Origin: CAZLYF01 sp964586835
GTDB taxonomy: Bacteria > Bacillota > Clostridia > Christensenellales > Aristaeellaceae
Direction: 5' to 3'
Length of the DNA stretch: 17,138 nucleotides
Assembly (NCBI GenBank): GCA_964586835.1
Contig: CAZPIC010000040.1
Coordinates: 1-17,138 of the forward strand
The notes under the pieces are model-generated. The model made no database searches. It was given only the letters and a program-made list of their open reading frames with translations, and was not told where the DNA came from. Position numbers and translations under genes: made by a program. Positions 7,786 through 15,595 of the stretch are shown in pieces; the stretch's first letter is position 1, and the number at the start of each line of letters is the position of its first letter.

Positions 7786-7818
7786 GGCGTGCGCGGCGGA
7801 ACCTCCGTCGCGCACGCC
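7786..7818 (-). other. Strong intergenic hairpin between ytfQ and ytfR
   Basis: GGCGTGCGCG (7786-7795) and CGCGCACGCC (7809-7818) form a perfect ten-base-pair stem. A further CGGA/TCCG stem lies inside it, with only one mismatched pair between and a three-base apical loop. On the transcribed strand no immediate T-run follows; CTTTTTC appears about a dozen bases later. This looks like an RNA-stabilising or partially terminating hairpin that lets more binding protein than ATPase be made. The structure is read from the sequence; the role is inferred. Confidence 0.75.
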
Positions 7819-7837
7819 CGCTTTGGGAAAAAATGGG

Positions 7838-8830
7838 TCAGTAGAGTCGCTCGTCGATGTAATCTGCTGCCTTCAACGAAACGTTGCCTTCCGCGTCGAC
7901 AACGATGCCGCCGTCCGTGTCGTATACATATTCCACGGGATGCACGACCTTGGGAAACTCCTGCCCCTCCTCGAGGCCCTTGATAACCTCTACGACGCGA
8001 GAGCCCATCAGGGGGGTACATTCTGAGGTTGCGTTCATCTCTCCGGCTACGATCGCCTCGAAGGCTGCTTTCACAGCGTCGCAGCCTACGATGATGATAT
8101 CCTTGCCGGGTACCTTGCCGGCGGCTTTGATCGCCTCAATGGCGCCCAGAGCCATATCATCGTTTTCACACCAGAGGACGTTGATGTCCGAGACAGCCTT
8201 CAATGCAGCTTCCATGACCGCTTGGCCCTCAGCGCGGGTGAAGTTGCCGGTCTGATCGAATACGATTTTCATATGCGGATTGGCTTCGACAACCTCGTTG
8301 AAACCGTTCGTACGGCCGATCTGCGGGTCTGAGCCCGTTGTGCCGCTCAGGCGTACGATATGGATGTCGCCCTCATGGCCTACACTCTCCATGTAGTTAA
8401 GGATCCAAAGGGCGGCTTTGCGTCCTTCGGCCGGGAAGTCCCCACCGAAGTAGCAGGTGTACCAGTCGTCGGTTTCAAACGAGGTTTCAGGCAGGCGGTC
8501 TATGAGGATGAGAGGGATTTCTGCCTCGTTGACTTCGGCGAGCACATCATCCCATCCGGTGGTGACAATGGCTGTAAACACGATGTAATCAACGCCTTGT
8601 GTGATGAAGTTGCGCAGCGCTTTTACCTGGTTTTCCTGTTTCTGTTGAGCGTCGTCGTAGACAAGTTCCCATCCGGCCCCCACGATAGCACCCTTCACGT
8701 CATCGGTGTTGGCGGTGCGCCAGTCGGATTCCTGACCGATCTGGGAGAAGGCGACCTTCAATGCGTTGGCGTTCGCGGTAGTCACAAGCAGCAGGGTGAG
8801 CGAAAGCATCAGAACAAGGATCTTCTTCAT
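7838..8830 (-). CDS. ytfQ: Sugar-binding protein of ABC importer, YtfQ-like
   Basis: This 330-residue secreted binding protein (Peripla_BP_4 fold) delivers sugar to the two permeases. After a signal peptide (about 1-23, cleavage expected after ANA), it carries the YtfQ hallmarks: FSQIGQESDWR, QQKQENQVKALRNF, a TTGWDDVL loop, the CENDDMALGAIEAIKA hinge block and ECTPLMGSRVVEV. E. coli YtfQ binds galactofuranose, so a furanose ligand is likely, but the exact sugar cannot be read here. The ATG at 8830 has GGAGGG seven bases upstream; the ATG five codons earlier precedes that site. The signal peptide has no lipobox cysteine, which is unusual for a Gram-positive binding protein. It heads the importer operon. 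Confidence 0.9.
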   Translation of the reverse strand: MKKILVLMLSLTLLLVTTANANALKVAFSQIGQESDWRTANTDDVKGAIVGAGWELVYDDAQQKQENQVKALRNFITQGVDYIVFTAIVTTGWDDVLAEVNEAEIPLILIDRLPETSFETDDWYTCYFGGDFPAEGRKAALWILNYMESVGHEGDIHIVRLSGTTGSDPQIGRTNGFNEVVEANPHMKIVFDQTGNFTRAEGQAVMEAALKAVSDINVLWCENDDMALGAIEAIKAAGKVPGKDIIIVGCDAVKAAFEAIVAGEMNATSECTPLMGSRVVEVIKGLEEGQEFPKVVHPVEYVYDTDGGIVVDAEGNVSLKAADYIDERLY

Positions 8831-8986
8831 GCTACTTCCCTCCATGTTTATATTTGGACCTCAAAGTATCGAGGCTCGCTGTCCTTAGGCTATCATGGCG
8901 GTCAAAGCAATAAAATGGAAACTCTTACGGGAAACGGTGGAATACTTCTCTTTCTTGTGCTCGGATTGCAGGAAACGTCGGTTCTT
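8831..8986 (-). promoter_or_regulatory. Control region between regulator and importer genes
   Basis: This 156-base gap separates the response-regulator stop from the importer start. GGAAAC (plus strand) occurs three times, at 8917-8922, 8930-8935 and 8971-8976; the first two are 13 bases apart. These could be sites for the AraC-type regulator encoded next door. No strong sigma-A promoter and no clear terminator for the regulator gene were seen. The importer promoter may therefore be activator-dependent, or the genes may be co-transcribed. Confidence 0.35.
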
Positions 8987-10612
8987 TTACGATTTTGTGT
9001 AGTCAGAATTCGGTTCGTCAGCCAAGAAGGAAGACCTGTATTCGCGAGGACTCACGCCCATGTGCTTCTTAAACAGGTAACCGAAATAGTGAGGGTCCCC
9101 ATAGCCTACGGCAGCAGCGATTTCGGAGGAGCGTTTTGCGGTCGTCCTAAGGAGTTCGCGGGCGCGCTTCATGCGGAGCCTGGTAAGATAACCGATGAAA
9201 GTGATGCCGGTTTCCTGGGCAAAGACGGTGCTGAAATGATTCGCAGACAAATGCACTGCCCGTGCGGCCTCTCTAAGGGTCAGGTCTGGGTTGTCAAAGT
9301 TGCCTTCAATAAAGGCACAAGCGTTTCGTATCAGGCCTGCATAACGGGACAGGGCTTGTCTGTCTCTGAAATCAAGGGCAGTGCGCACGGCTTTCTCCGC
9401 GGCCAGCGCCAGAGCCTTCCGGGAGGAAAAGGGGGTGACGCCATTTTTGTCAGAGGGGGCTTCAGGGATAATCCCGACAGGATCCCCGCCGCTTTCTCTG
9501 ATCACGCGTGCTGCAGTGAGAAGGCTTTCCACATAGAGGTAGTTGAGCATCATGAAAGACGGCGGCGCGGCACTGCCGCCTGAAGAAAAATAGCGCTCAA
9601 GTATGGGCTGGACCTCGGAAAGGGAGGCGTAGCGAAGCTTTTCTATCAGCGGCTTTTCTGCAGTCCGTGAGAGCATTTCGTCCATCTCCAGGTGAAGCTC
9701 GGAGGAATCCATGATCCGGGTCGAGTCCCTGTCCAGATGATCGCCCATTGCCTTCAGCAGCGTCGCTGCTGAAGCTCTTGAGTCCGGGACATCAAAGATG
9801 CTGGAGACAAAAACCCCGATGGCTATGTGGACCGGCCCGCAGACATGGGTTTCGGCTTCATGCTTGACTGCCTGCGCGAAGGAAAATATGCGCTCTTCAA
9901 GTTCTTCTCTCGAGTGATCCTGAAACAGCAGAGCCAACATCCCATTGTCCTGGCAGAGATGAACGTTTCCACCCTGAGTGTCGGCAAGGTGCTGGACCTG
10001 TGCTCTCAGGGGCAGGAGGCTCCCTCGCGGATCTTGTCCTGGCGAGATGAGCATCACGCGGTAGTGCCGTGCAACAACATCTGTTTCTAATTCTTTGGCG
10101 CGCTGAAGCAACCGTGCCCGCTCTCTGGCTTCGTCGATGCCATGCAGGATATCCTGGAGCAGCTTTTCTTTTCTGAGTCCACTGGACAGATCCAACGTCT
10201 TCTTGATCAATTCCAAATCAGCCCGCCGTCGGCGTTCCGCGTCAATACGCCCCGCGATGCGCTGAAGCGCAGCCTCCAGCTCCAGCGAACTGACGGGTTT
10301 GAGAAGGTATTCACAGACGCCCAGGGACATGGCTTCCCTGGCATAGGTGAAATCGTCAAAACCACTGAGAATAGCGATGTGCGTCCAAGGCATTGAGAGC
10401 GTGACCTTCCTGCACAGGGCAAGCCCGTCCATGAACGGCATGCGGATATCGGTCAGAAGGATGTCTGGCTTGAGTTCCTGCATGATGGAAAGGGCGACCT
10501 CGCCATCAGGAGCCTCGCCCGCGAGGATGAATCCTGTACGCTCCCAGGGAAAGGAGCTACGGATTGCTTCGCGGATCACCACTTCATCATCCACTAAAAA
10601 TACCGTATACAT
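8987..10612 (-). CDS. YesN-type response regulator with AraC DNA-binding domain
   Basis: This 541-residue cytoplasmic regulator begins with a receiver domain (about 1-120): acidic pair D8/D9, phospho-acceptor D55 in LLTDIRMPFMDG, and the conserved K in EYLLKPVSS. A long middle region (about 130-425) of the kind found in YesN-like proteins follows. The C-terminus (about 430-535) is an AraC/XylS double helix-turn-helix, with LTLREAARAVHLSANHFS and SSEIAAAVGYGDPHYFGYLF. The ATG at 10612 is five bases after the kinase stop; a TTG at 10624 overlaps that gene and is less likely. No good ribosome binding site is visible, so translation is probably coupled to the kinase. Partner and neighbours indicate control of the downstream sugar importer. 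Confidence 0.93.
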   Translation of the reverse strand: MYTVFLVDDEVVIREAIRSSFPWERTGFILAGEAPDGEVALSIMQELKPDILLTDIRMPFMDGLALCRKVTLSMPWTHIAILSGFDDFTYAREAMSLGVCEYLLKPVSSLELEAALQRIAGRIDAERRRRADLELIKKTLDLSSGLRKEKLLQDILHGIDEARERARLLQRAKELETDVVARHYRVMLISPGQDPRGSLLPLRAQVQHLADTQGGNVHLCQDNGMLALLFQDHSREELEERIFSFAQAVKHEAETHVCGPVHIAIGVFVSSIFDVPDSRASAATLLKAMGDHLDRDSTRIMDSSELHLEMDEMLSRTAEKPLIEKLRYASLSEVQPILERYFSSGGSAAPPSFMMLNYLYVESLLTAARVIRESGGDPVGIIPEAPSDKNGVTPFSSRKALALAAEKAVRTALDFRDRQALSRYAGLIRNACAFIEGNFDNPDLTLREAARAVHLSANHFSTVFAQETGITFIGYLTRLRMKRARELLRTTAKRSSEIAAAVGYGDPHYFGYLFKKHMGVSPREYRSSFLADEPNSDYTKS

Positions 10613-10617
10613 CGCGC

Positions 10618-12072
10618 TTAACAAGCCTTATTCATCAGCGGTACGCGGAAGGAGATGGAACTGCCCTGGCCCAGGGTGCTGGTGACCTCAAGCCCTTGTG
10701 ATAAATTGTAATAGAGCTTGATGCGTTTGTCTACACTGAATAGACCGTATCCGGATTCAAGAGAGGGCAGTCGGTCTGCGAGGCGGGAGCGAATCTCACG
10801 CAACCGGTCCGCACCCATTCCTGCGCCGTTGTCCAGGACGCGGACACAGAGCATGTCGCTCTCTTTCCATACCCGGATGTCGATTTTTCCGCCACCACGC
10901 CGATTCTTTATTCCGTGGTAAATCGCGTTCTCAACGAGGGGCTGAATGCTCAGCTTGAGGATCATCTCCTCCCGTACGGCGGGGTCGATATGGATATCAT
11001 AGTCCAATATATCTCTGTAGCGGACCTTTTGAATTGTGAGATATCCTTTGAGATGCTCCTCTTCTTGAGCAACGGAAATCCAGTCGCGACCATCGCTGAG
11101 CGATATGCGGAAAAAATCTGAAAGCGCCCGGGTGACCGCGATCACCTCAGACATCCTTTTCGCTTCTGCAAGCCATACGATAGCGTCCAGCGTGTTGTAC
11201 AGAAAATGGGGCGTGACTTGTGCCTGTAGGGCACGAAGCTCGCTTTTCTTCAGGTTTTCTTGCTCCCTTCTGTTTTCCTCTATAAGGGTCTCAAGCCGGA
11301 CAGCCATGGTGTTGAGGCTTTCACTCAACGCCCGCAGATCATCCACATCGGGCTGAGGAGCGCGGACGTCCAGATGTCCGTCGGCCACCTGGCCCGCAAA
11401 CTCCCTTAGACGTTCAATGGGATCCGCAACAGCGTGGACAAGTGCTCCACGGGCGCGGCGTATGAAAGCCAGCGCAAAGAGCACCAGTGCAGTTTCCAAG
11501 GCGAGAAGCATCGCCAGGGTCAGCTGGAGCTTCAGGCTGGTATCCGTAGAAGCCCTGATTTCCGCGGAAACAGCGTCTGTAAACATCTCATGCAGGAGAG
11601 CGCTGACATTGCGGACTTCTTCAAGAACCAGCATCTGTTCATCCACAGAAGAACCCGTCCTGATTTTTCCTCCCAGGATGTCGATGTAGTTGGCCAGCGT
11701 ATCTGCTGCGCGCCGCGCAACCGTTAATTCTGGGCGGCCTGCTGTTGATTCGGCGATAAGACGGTCCAGCTCCTCTCGGACCTGTGCGAGGGACGCGTAG
11801 TGATCCCCCTCATCGAAGCGCTTTCGCCCAGCCACAATGCCGAAGAGTTCGTTGGGCAGCTCATCGGTGACGAGGGGCAACAACGAGTTGATCTGCTCCG
11901 CCCGGACGATCAACCTGTGATAATGGCGAGAATAACCCAGCATCATGGCCATGCTGGCGAGCGCCGGCAGCAGCATCAGGATCATCACCGTTCTGAAGGA
12001 TACACTCAGCCTTTGGGTTAGAGATCCTGTAAGGCGAAAGAGACCTATCGGCCGGGGGCGACGCCTGCGCAT
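10618..12072 (-). CDS. YesM/LytS-type sensor histidine kinase
   Basis: This 484-residue membrane sensor has TM1 at about 28-46, an extracytoplasmic, mostly helical domain of about 135 residues, and TM2 at about 184-204. A HAMP linker (about 205-262) and coiled coil lead to the His_kinase domain, with the phospho-acceptor H289 in QVTPHFLYNTLDAI. The HATPase domain shows the N-box QPLVENAIYHGIK near 377-389, DNGAGM and GYGLFSVDKRI. The start codon is three bases after the stop of the lipoprotein gene, so the two are coupled. The outer domain lacks an obvious small-molecule-binding fold, consistent with sensing through the neighbouring binding protein. The cognate regulator follows five bases downstream. 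Confidence 0.94.
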   Translation of the reverse strand: MRRRRPRPIGLFRLTGSLTQRLSVSFRTVMILMLLPALASMAMMLGYSRHYHRLIVRAEQINSLLPLVTDELPNELFGIVAGRKRFDEGDHYASLAQVREELDRLIAESTAGRPELTVARRAADTLANYIDILGGKIRTGSSVDEQMLVLEEVRNVSALLHEMFTDAVSAEIRASTDTSLKLQLTLAMLLALETALVLFALAFIRRARGALVHAVADPIERLREFAGQVADGHLDVRAPQPDVDDLRALSESLNTMAVRLETLIEENRREQENLKKSELRALQAQVTPHFLYNTLDAIVWLAEAKRMSEVIAVTRALSDFFRISLSDGRDWISVAQEEEHLKGYLTIQKVRYRDILDYDIHIDPAVREEMILKLSIQPLVENAIYHGIKNRRGGGKIDIRVWKESDMLCVRVLDNGAGMGADRLREIRSRLADRLPSLESGYGLFSVDKRIKLYYNLSQGLEVTSTLGQGSSISFRVPLMNKAC

Positions 12073-12075
12073 TTC

Positions 12076-13050
12076 CTAATACCCTCTTGGAAGGAGCGCT
12101 TCGAGATCGTCGTCAAACTCAGAAAAGACTGTTTCTTCAGAATAAGTGACGGATGGGATGCTTTCGCCCCTGGCAAGTTGTGCCGCAAGTGACATGATCA
12201 TATCCCCGAGCATCGGGGTGCATTCGACGACACAGTTTATTTTCCCTTCTTTCAGAAGGTCAATCGCTCCCTGTTCGCCATCAACGGATATGATGACAAT
12301 ATCCTTGCCCGGATGTAGTCCATGGGCTTCAATCGCCTCAATGGCGCCAAGAGTCATGGCATCGTTGTGCGAGAAGAGCACATCAACCCCGGAATGTCGG
12401 TCAAGCACAGAATCCATGCACTCCTTTCCTTTGGAGCGAAGGAAGTCTCCTGATATACTCTCTGTAATGACAAAACGGTTATCACCTGCAAGCACGTCAC
12501 GAAAACCGAGCGCGCGCTGCCGCATGGGCGTAGAGTCGGGAGTGCCCGAAATTTCCACAATCCTGACCGGCTTGGAGGGACTGCTTGTTTTTTCAAGCAG
12601 GAATTCTCCAGCTCGCCGGCCCTCTTCGTAAAAATCTGAACCAACAAAACCCGCGATGAGCGACTCATCCCTGAGACGCACAGAACGGTCGGAACAGAGT
12701 ACGGGAATGCCAGCGTCCCTGGCTTCGCTGAGCACGTTGTCCCAGCCGTCTTCTACAATCGGCGCAAAGGCGATGACATCCACCCTGTAGGCGATGAAGG
12801 AACGGATCGCTTTGATCTGATTTTCCTGCTTTTGTTCCGCATTTTTAAACATCAGCTGCACACCCGCTCGTTCCGCTGCTGAGATAATGGACCGTGTGTT
12901 CCCGATGCGCCATCCACTTTCGGAGCCAAGCTGGGAAAAACCGAGGATGACTGGTTTTACAGGCTGTTGCATGTCAAGCTTCTCGCCTGCAGAACAGGCG
13001 GTGAGTGCCAGGATAGCCGACAGGATTACGCCAAGCATCGCTCGACGCAT
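12076..13050 (-). CDS. YtfQ-like sugar-binding lipoprotein, probable sensor
   Basis: This 324-residue Peripla_BP_4 protein is paralogous to the importer's binding protein. Shared blocks include FSQLGSESGWR, AEQKQENQIKAIRSF, VEDGWDNVL, NDAMTLGAIEAIEA, PGKDIVIIS and ECTPMLG. Unlike that protein it has a lipoprotein signal, LALTAC with C19, so it should be anchored to the membrane surface. It is the first gene of a kinase-regulator trio, an arrangement known for XylFII-LytS-YesN and related sugar sensors in which the binding protein, not the kinase, detects the ligand. The ATG at 13050 has GGAGGTGA about five bases upstream; an earlier GTG falls inside that site. A weak extended -10 (TGATACAAG near 13120) lies in the 96-base gap upstream. 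Confidence 0.9.
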   Translation of the reverse strand: MRRAMLGVILSAILALTACSAGEKLDMQQPVKPVILGFSQLGSESGWRIGNTRSIISAAERAGVQLMFKNAEQKQENQIKAIRSFIAYRVDVIAFAPIVEDGWDNVLSEARDAGIPVLCSDRSVRLRDESLIAGFVGSDFYEEGRRAGEFLLEKTSSPSKPVRIVEISGTPDSTPMRQRALGFRDVLAGDNRFVITESISGDFLRSKGKECMDSVLDRHSGVDVLFSHNDAMTLGAIEAIEAHGLHPGKDIVIISVDGEQGAIDLLKEGKINCVVECTPMLGDMIMSLAAQLARGESIPSVTYSEETVFSEFDDDLEALLPRGY

Positions 13051-13146
13051 ACAAGTCACCTCCGCTCAAACAGGGCCGGGACACCTTTAACATCCGCAGC
13101 GTCTGGGTTTGGCTTGTATCATAAAGGAGCGCCGATGCCGAACGAT

Positions 13147-13641
13147 CTACCTGGCCGGCGTGGCTTCATCTCCAAACAGCCTTGTAAGGGTTTCCTGGCC
13201 CGCGACACCGTCCACCTTCAGACCATTGCGTCTTTGAAAGGCTTTGACGGCAGCCTCTGTGCCCTTGCCGAAGTCTCCATCCGCTGCGTCATTTCCAAGG
13301 TACCCCAGCACAGAGAGTTCGCGCTGCATCCTGCGCACGTCATCGCTTTTATCACCTTTGCGCAACGTAGCCAGCTTGGGCGGCTGGGGAGTTATTTCCG
13401 GTGTGGCGGAAGGTGTCGGAACGGGGTTCGGTGTCGGAACGGGAGTCGAGAGAACCTCCGTAGGGAGGAGTTCCATAGCCTCTTCTATCAACAGGAAAGT
13501 GGGTGTGGGTGTGGGAAGCGGTGGGGCTTCAGGAGGCTCGGTTTGCGTCAGATAGAGCGTGGCCCCGCCAATGATGGCGACGGTCAGCAGCAGTAAAAGA
13601 AGCTTGCCTCGCACCGTGAACGGTTTGTACTTCTGTGCCAT
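13147..13641 (-). CDS. Membrane-anchored peptidoglycan-binding domain protein
   Basis: This 164-residue protein has a short basic N-terminus, one membrane anchor (about 12-31), and a long proline/threonine-rich linker (about 34-90) rich in PTP and PVPTP units. One PG_binding_1 domain (about 93-156) follows, with LRKGDKSDDVRRMQRELSVLGY, DGDFGKGTEAAVKAFQ and GLKVDGVAGQETL. No catalytic domain is present, so it probably tethers the membrane to the wall or reads wall structure rather than cutting it. The linker DNA contains two copies of a 14-base unit 18 bases apart (13412-13425 and 13430-13443), suggesting length variation by repeat slippage. GGAAGGG lies seven bases before the ATG. It follows prfA by 21 bases, so it is likely in the same transcript. 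Confidence 0.87.
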   Translation of the reverse strand: MAQKYKPFTVRGKLLLLLLTVAIIGGATLYLTQTEPPEAPPLPTPTPTFLLIEEAMELLPTEVLSTPVPTPNPVPTPSATPEITPQPPKLATLRKGDKSDDVRRMQRELSVLGYLGNDAADGDFGKGTEAAVKAFQRRNGLKVDGVAGQETLTRLFGDEATPAR

Positions 13642-13662
13642 TTTTGAGCCCTTCCGCCGCGT

Positions 13663-14751
13663 TCACGGAGCCTGTGCGTCGGAATCCGAGGAGGTGACTG
13701 CGCGGAGCGCCCTGCCCTGGGCTTCAATGGTCAGCGCGTCGATGAACTCGTCCAGATCTCCGTCCATCACCTCGTCAATGCGGTGGAGCGTCATACCGAT
13801 GCGGTGGTCGGTCACACGCCCCTGAGGAAAGTTATATGTGCGTATCCTTTCGCTGCGGTCCCCGGTTCCTACCTGCAGGCGTCGGTTTTGAGAGGTGGCT
13901 GCGTCCTGTTCGGCCTGTTTCATGTCAAAAAGACGCGATCTCAGAACCCTCATGGCTTGTTCCTTGTTCTTCAGCTGACTTTTTTCGTCCTGGCTGGTGA
14001 CAACCAGCCCGCTTGGAAAATGGGTGATTCGAACAGCTGAATCCGTCTTGTTGACGTGCTGGCCGCCATGTCCGCTTGCGCGGAAGACATCGATGCGCAG
14101 ATCGCCGGGATGGATGTCAGCTTCCACCTCGTCCGCCTCAGGCAGCACAGCGACGGTCGCGGTGCTGGTGTGTATGCGCCCTGAGGATTCCGTGGAGGGA
14201 ATCCGCTGCACCCTGTGCACACCGCTTTCATATTTCATCCTGCTGTAGGCTCTCTTTCCGTTTAGAAGGAATACGGCTTCCCTAACCCCTCCAAGCTCCG
14301 TGCTGCTGACGCTCAGATACTCGACGCGATAGCCGCGTCGTTCAGCATAGCGCGTATACATGCGCAAAAGCAGCGCGCCGAAGAGGCTGGCTTCGTCGCC
14401 TCCCGCACCGGCGCGGATTTCCATGACGACCCCTCGGCCGTCGCGGGGATCCTCGGGAAGGAGAAAAAATTTCAGATCCTGCAGGGCATCCGCCTCTCGC
14501 GCTCGAAGAAGTGCCAATTCCTCCCGCGCTGCCTGTGCCATGTCGGGATGCGTGAGCAGTTCCTCAGCCGAGAGGATCTCTTTCCTAAGACGCTGATATG
14601 CGCGCCATGCGAGCACAGGCGCTTCAAGCTGGGCATGCTCTTTGAGGATTTCTTGCCAGCGCGAAAGATCTGCAATCACCTCGGGCTGCGCCGACTCGGT
14701 GCTTAACTCCTCATACCGGGCTTCCAGCTGGTCAAATCTGTCTTCAAGCAT
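13663..14751 (-). CDS. prfA: Peptide chain release factor 1
   Basis: RF1 ends translation at UAA and UAG codons. The 362-residue protein has the class-specific tripeptide PST at 185-187 in RVQRIPSTESSGRIHTST (PxT marks RF1; RF2 has SPF). The catalytic GGQ lies at 229-231 in SGHGGQHVNKTDSAVRI, and the glutamine is the target of PrmC. The MEIRAGAGGDEASLF block near 110-124 is also typical. The ATG at 14751 gives an N-terminus that aligns with other Bacillota RF1s. However, the GGAGG site overlapping the prmC stop codon is about 16 bases from it, so GTG at 14757, about ten bases from the site, is a real alternative. The gene sits directly behind prmC, its modifying enzyme. Confidence 0.96.
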   Translation of the reverse strand: MLEDRFDQLEARYEELSTESAQPEVIADLSRWQEILKEHAQLEAPVLAWRAYQRLRKEILSAEELLTHPDMAQAAREELALLRAREADALQDLKFFLLPEDPRDGRGVVMEIRAGAGGDEASLFGALLLRMYTRYAERRGYRVEYLSVSSTELGGVREAVFLLNGKRAYSRMKYESGVHRVQRIPSTESSGRIHTSTATVAVLPEADEVEADIHPGDLRIDVFRASGHGGQHVNKTDSAVRITHFPSGLVVTSQDEKSQLKNKEQAMRVLRSRLFDMKQAEQDAATSQNRRLQVGTGDRSERIRTYNFPQGRVTDHRIGMTLHRIDEVMDGDLDEFIDALTIEAQGRALRAVTSSDSDAQAP

Positions 14752-14764
14752 GGACACGAACCAT

Positions 14765-15595
14765 TTACCTCCAAAGGCGGGCTGAGAGAACACGGGCACG
14801 CCCGCTCAGGTCTTCATGGACGCGAAGCCCTGAAAAATTCCGTCCGGCGAGCGAAAGGACCGCTTCTGATTGGCTGTCTCCCATTTCGCACAGAAGCCAG
14901 GCGCCGTCCCTGAGGTATGCAGGCGCTTGTGCAAACAGCCTCCGATAGAATGCAAGGCCATCCGCCCCTCCTGCCAGCGCCATGGTTGGTTCTGCGTGCA
15001 GCTCTGCCTGAAGCGCTGACAGATCCCCTTCGGGGACATACGGAGGGTTGCATACAATCATGTCAAAGGTCTCGCCAGACACAGGGCTGAAGAGGTCTCC
15101 CTCTTCAAAGCGGACGCGTGCGCGCAGGCGAAGCGCATTGCGTCGTGCGACCGCAAGGGCGCGCCCGGATAGGTCGGCTGCGGTCACGAACAGGTCGGGG
15201 CAATGAAGCACAAGGCTGATGGCGACTGCGCCGGATCCGGTGCACAGATCCAGCACTTCTTCACCGCCTTTCAGGCGCGCGAGCGCTTCCACACAGAGCG
15301 TTTCTGTATCCTGGCGCGGGATCAACACATCGGGTGACACCTGGAACCTGTGCCCCATAAAGTACTGGAAGCCCAGAATATATTGGAGCGGCTCCCTCCG
15401 CGCCCGCCTGGCGACAAGGGAGAAATAGCGTGATGCTTGGTCCCTGTCCAGGGGCAGATCGCGCTCTGCCAACATGTAGAGGCGCTGCTTTCCAAGCATC
15501 GCCGAAAGGAGGAGTTCCGCATCAAGCTGCGCGTCCGGGACACCCTGGGAAGTGAGGATCCTCCCCGCCCTGTGAAGTGCGAGACGAATGGTCAT
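14765..15595 (-). CDS. prmC: Release factor glutamine methyltransferase
   Basis: PrmC (HemK) transfers a methyl group from S-adenosylmethionine to the glutamine of the GGQ motif in release factors and so speeds termination. The 276-residue protein has the N-terminal helical substrate domain (about 1-75), with PLQYILGFQYFMG just after it and the family's IPRQDTE at 92-98. The methyltransferase core follows, with DLCTGSGAVAISL at 116-128 as the cofactor loop and NPPY at 183-186 as the active-site motif. The start overlaps the stop of the DUF1385 gene as ATGA, and the stop overlaps the ribosome binding site of prfA. The three genes are therefore tightly coupled, and enzyme and substrate are made together. 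Confidence 0.96.
   Translation of the reverse strand: MTIRLALHRAGRILTSQGVPDAQLDAELLLSAMLGKQRLYMLAERDLPLDRDQASRYFSLVARRARREPLQYILGFQYFMGHRFQVSPDVLIPRQDTETLCVEALARLKGGEEVLDLCTGSGAVAISLVLHCPDLFVTAADLSGRALAVARRNALRLRARVRFEEGDLFSPVSGETFDMIVCNPPYVPEGDLSALQAELHAEPTMALAGGADGLAFYRRLFAQAPAYLRDGAWLLCEMGDSQSEAVLSLAGRNFSGLRVHEDLSGRARVLSARLWR

Noticed and set aside
8360..9583. 407-codon open frame on the plus strand
   Set aside because: It runs antisense across both the binding-protein and the response-regulator genes, has no ribosome binding site and shows no family motifs. It is a by-product of codon bias in the real genes.
13130..13160. CGCCG...CGGCG hairpin after the wall-binding protein gene
   Set aside because: It has only five pairs with a 21-base loop and a short T stretch; too weak to call a terminator.
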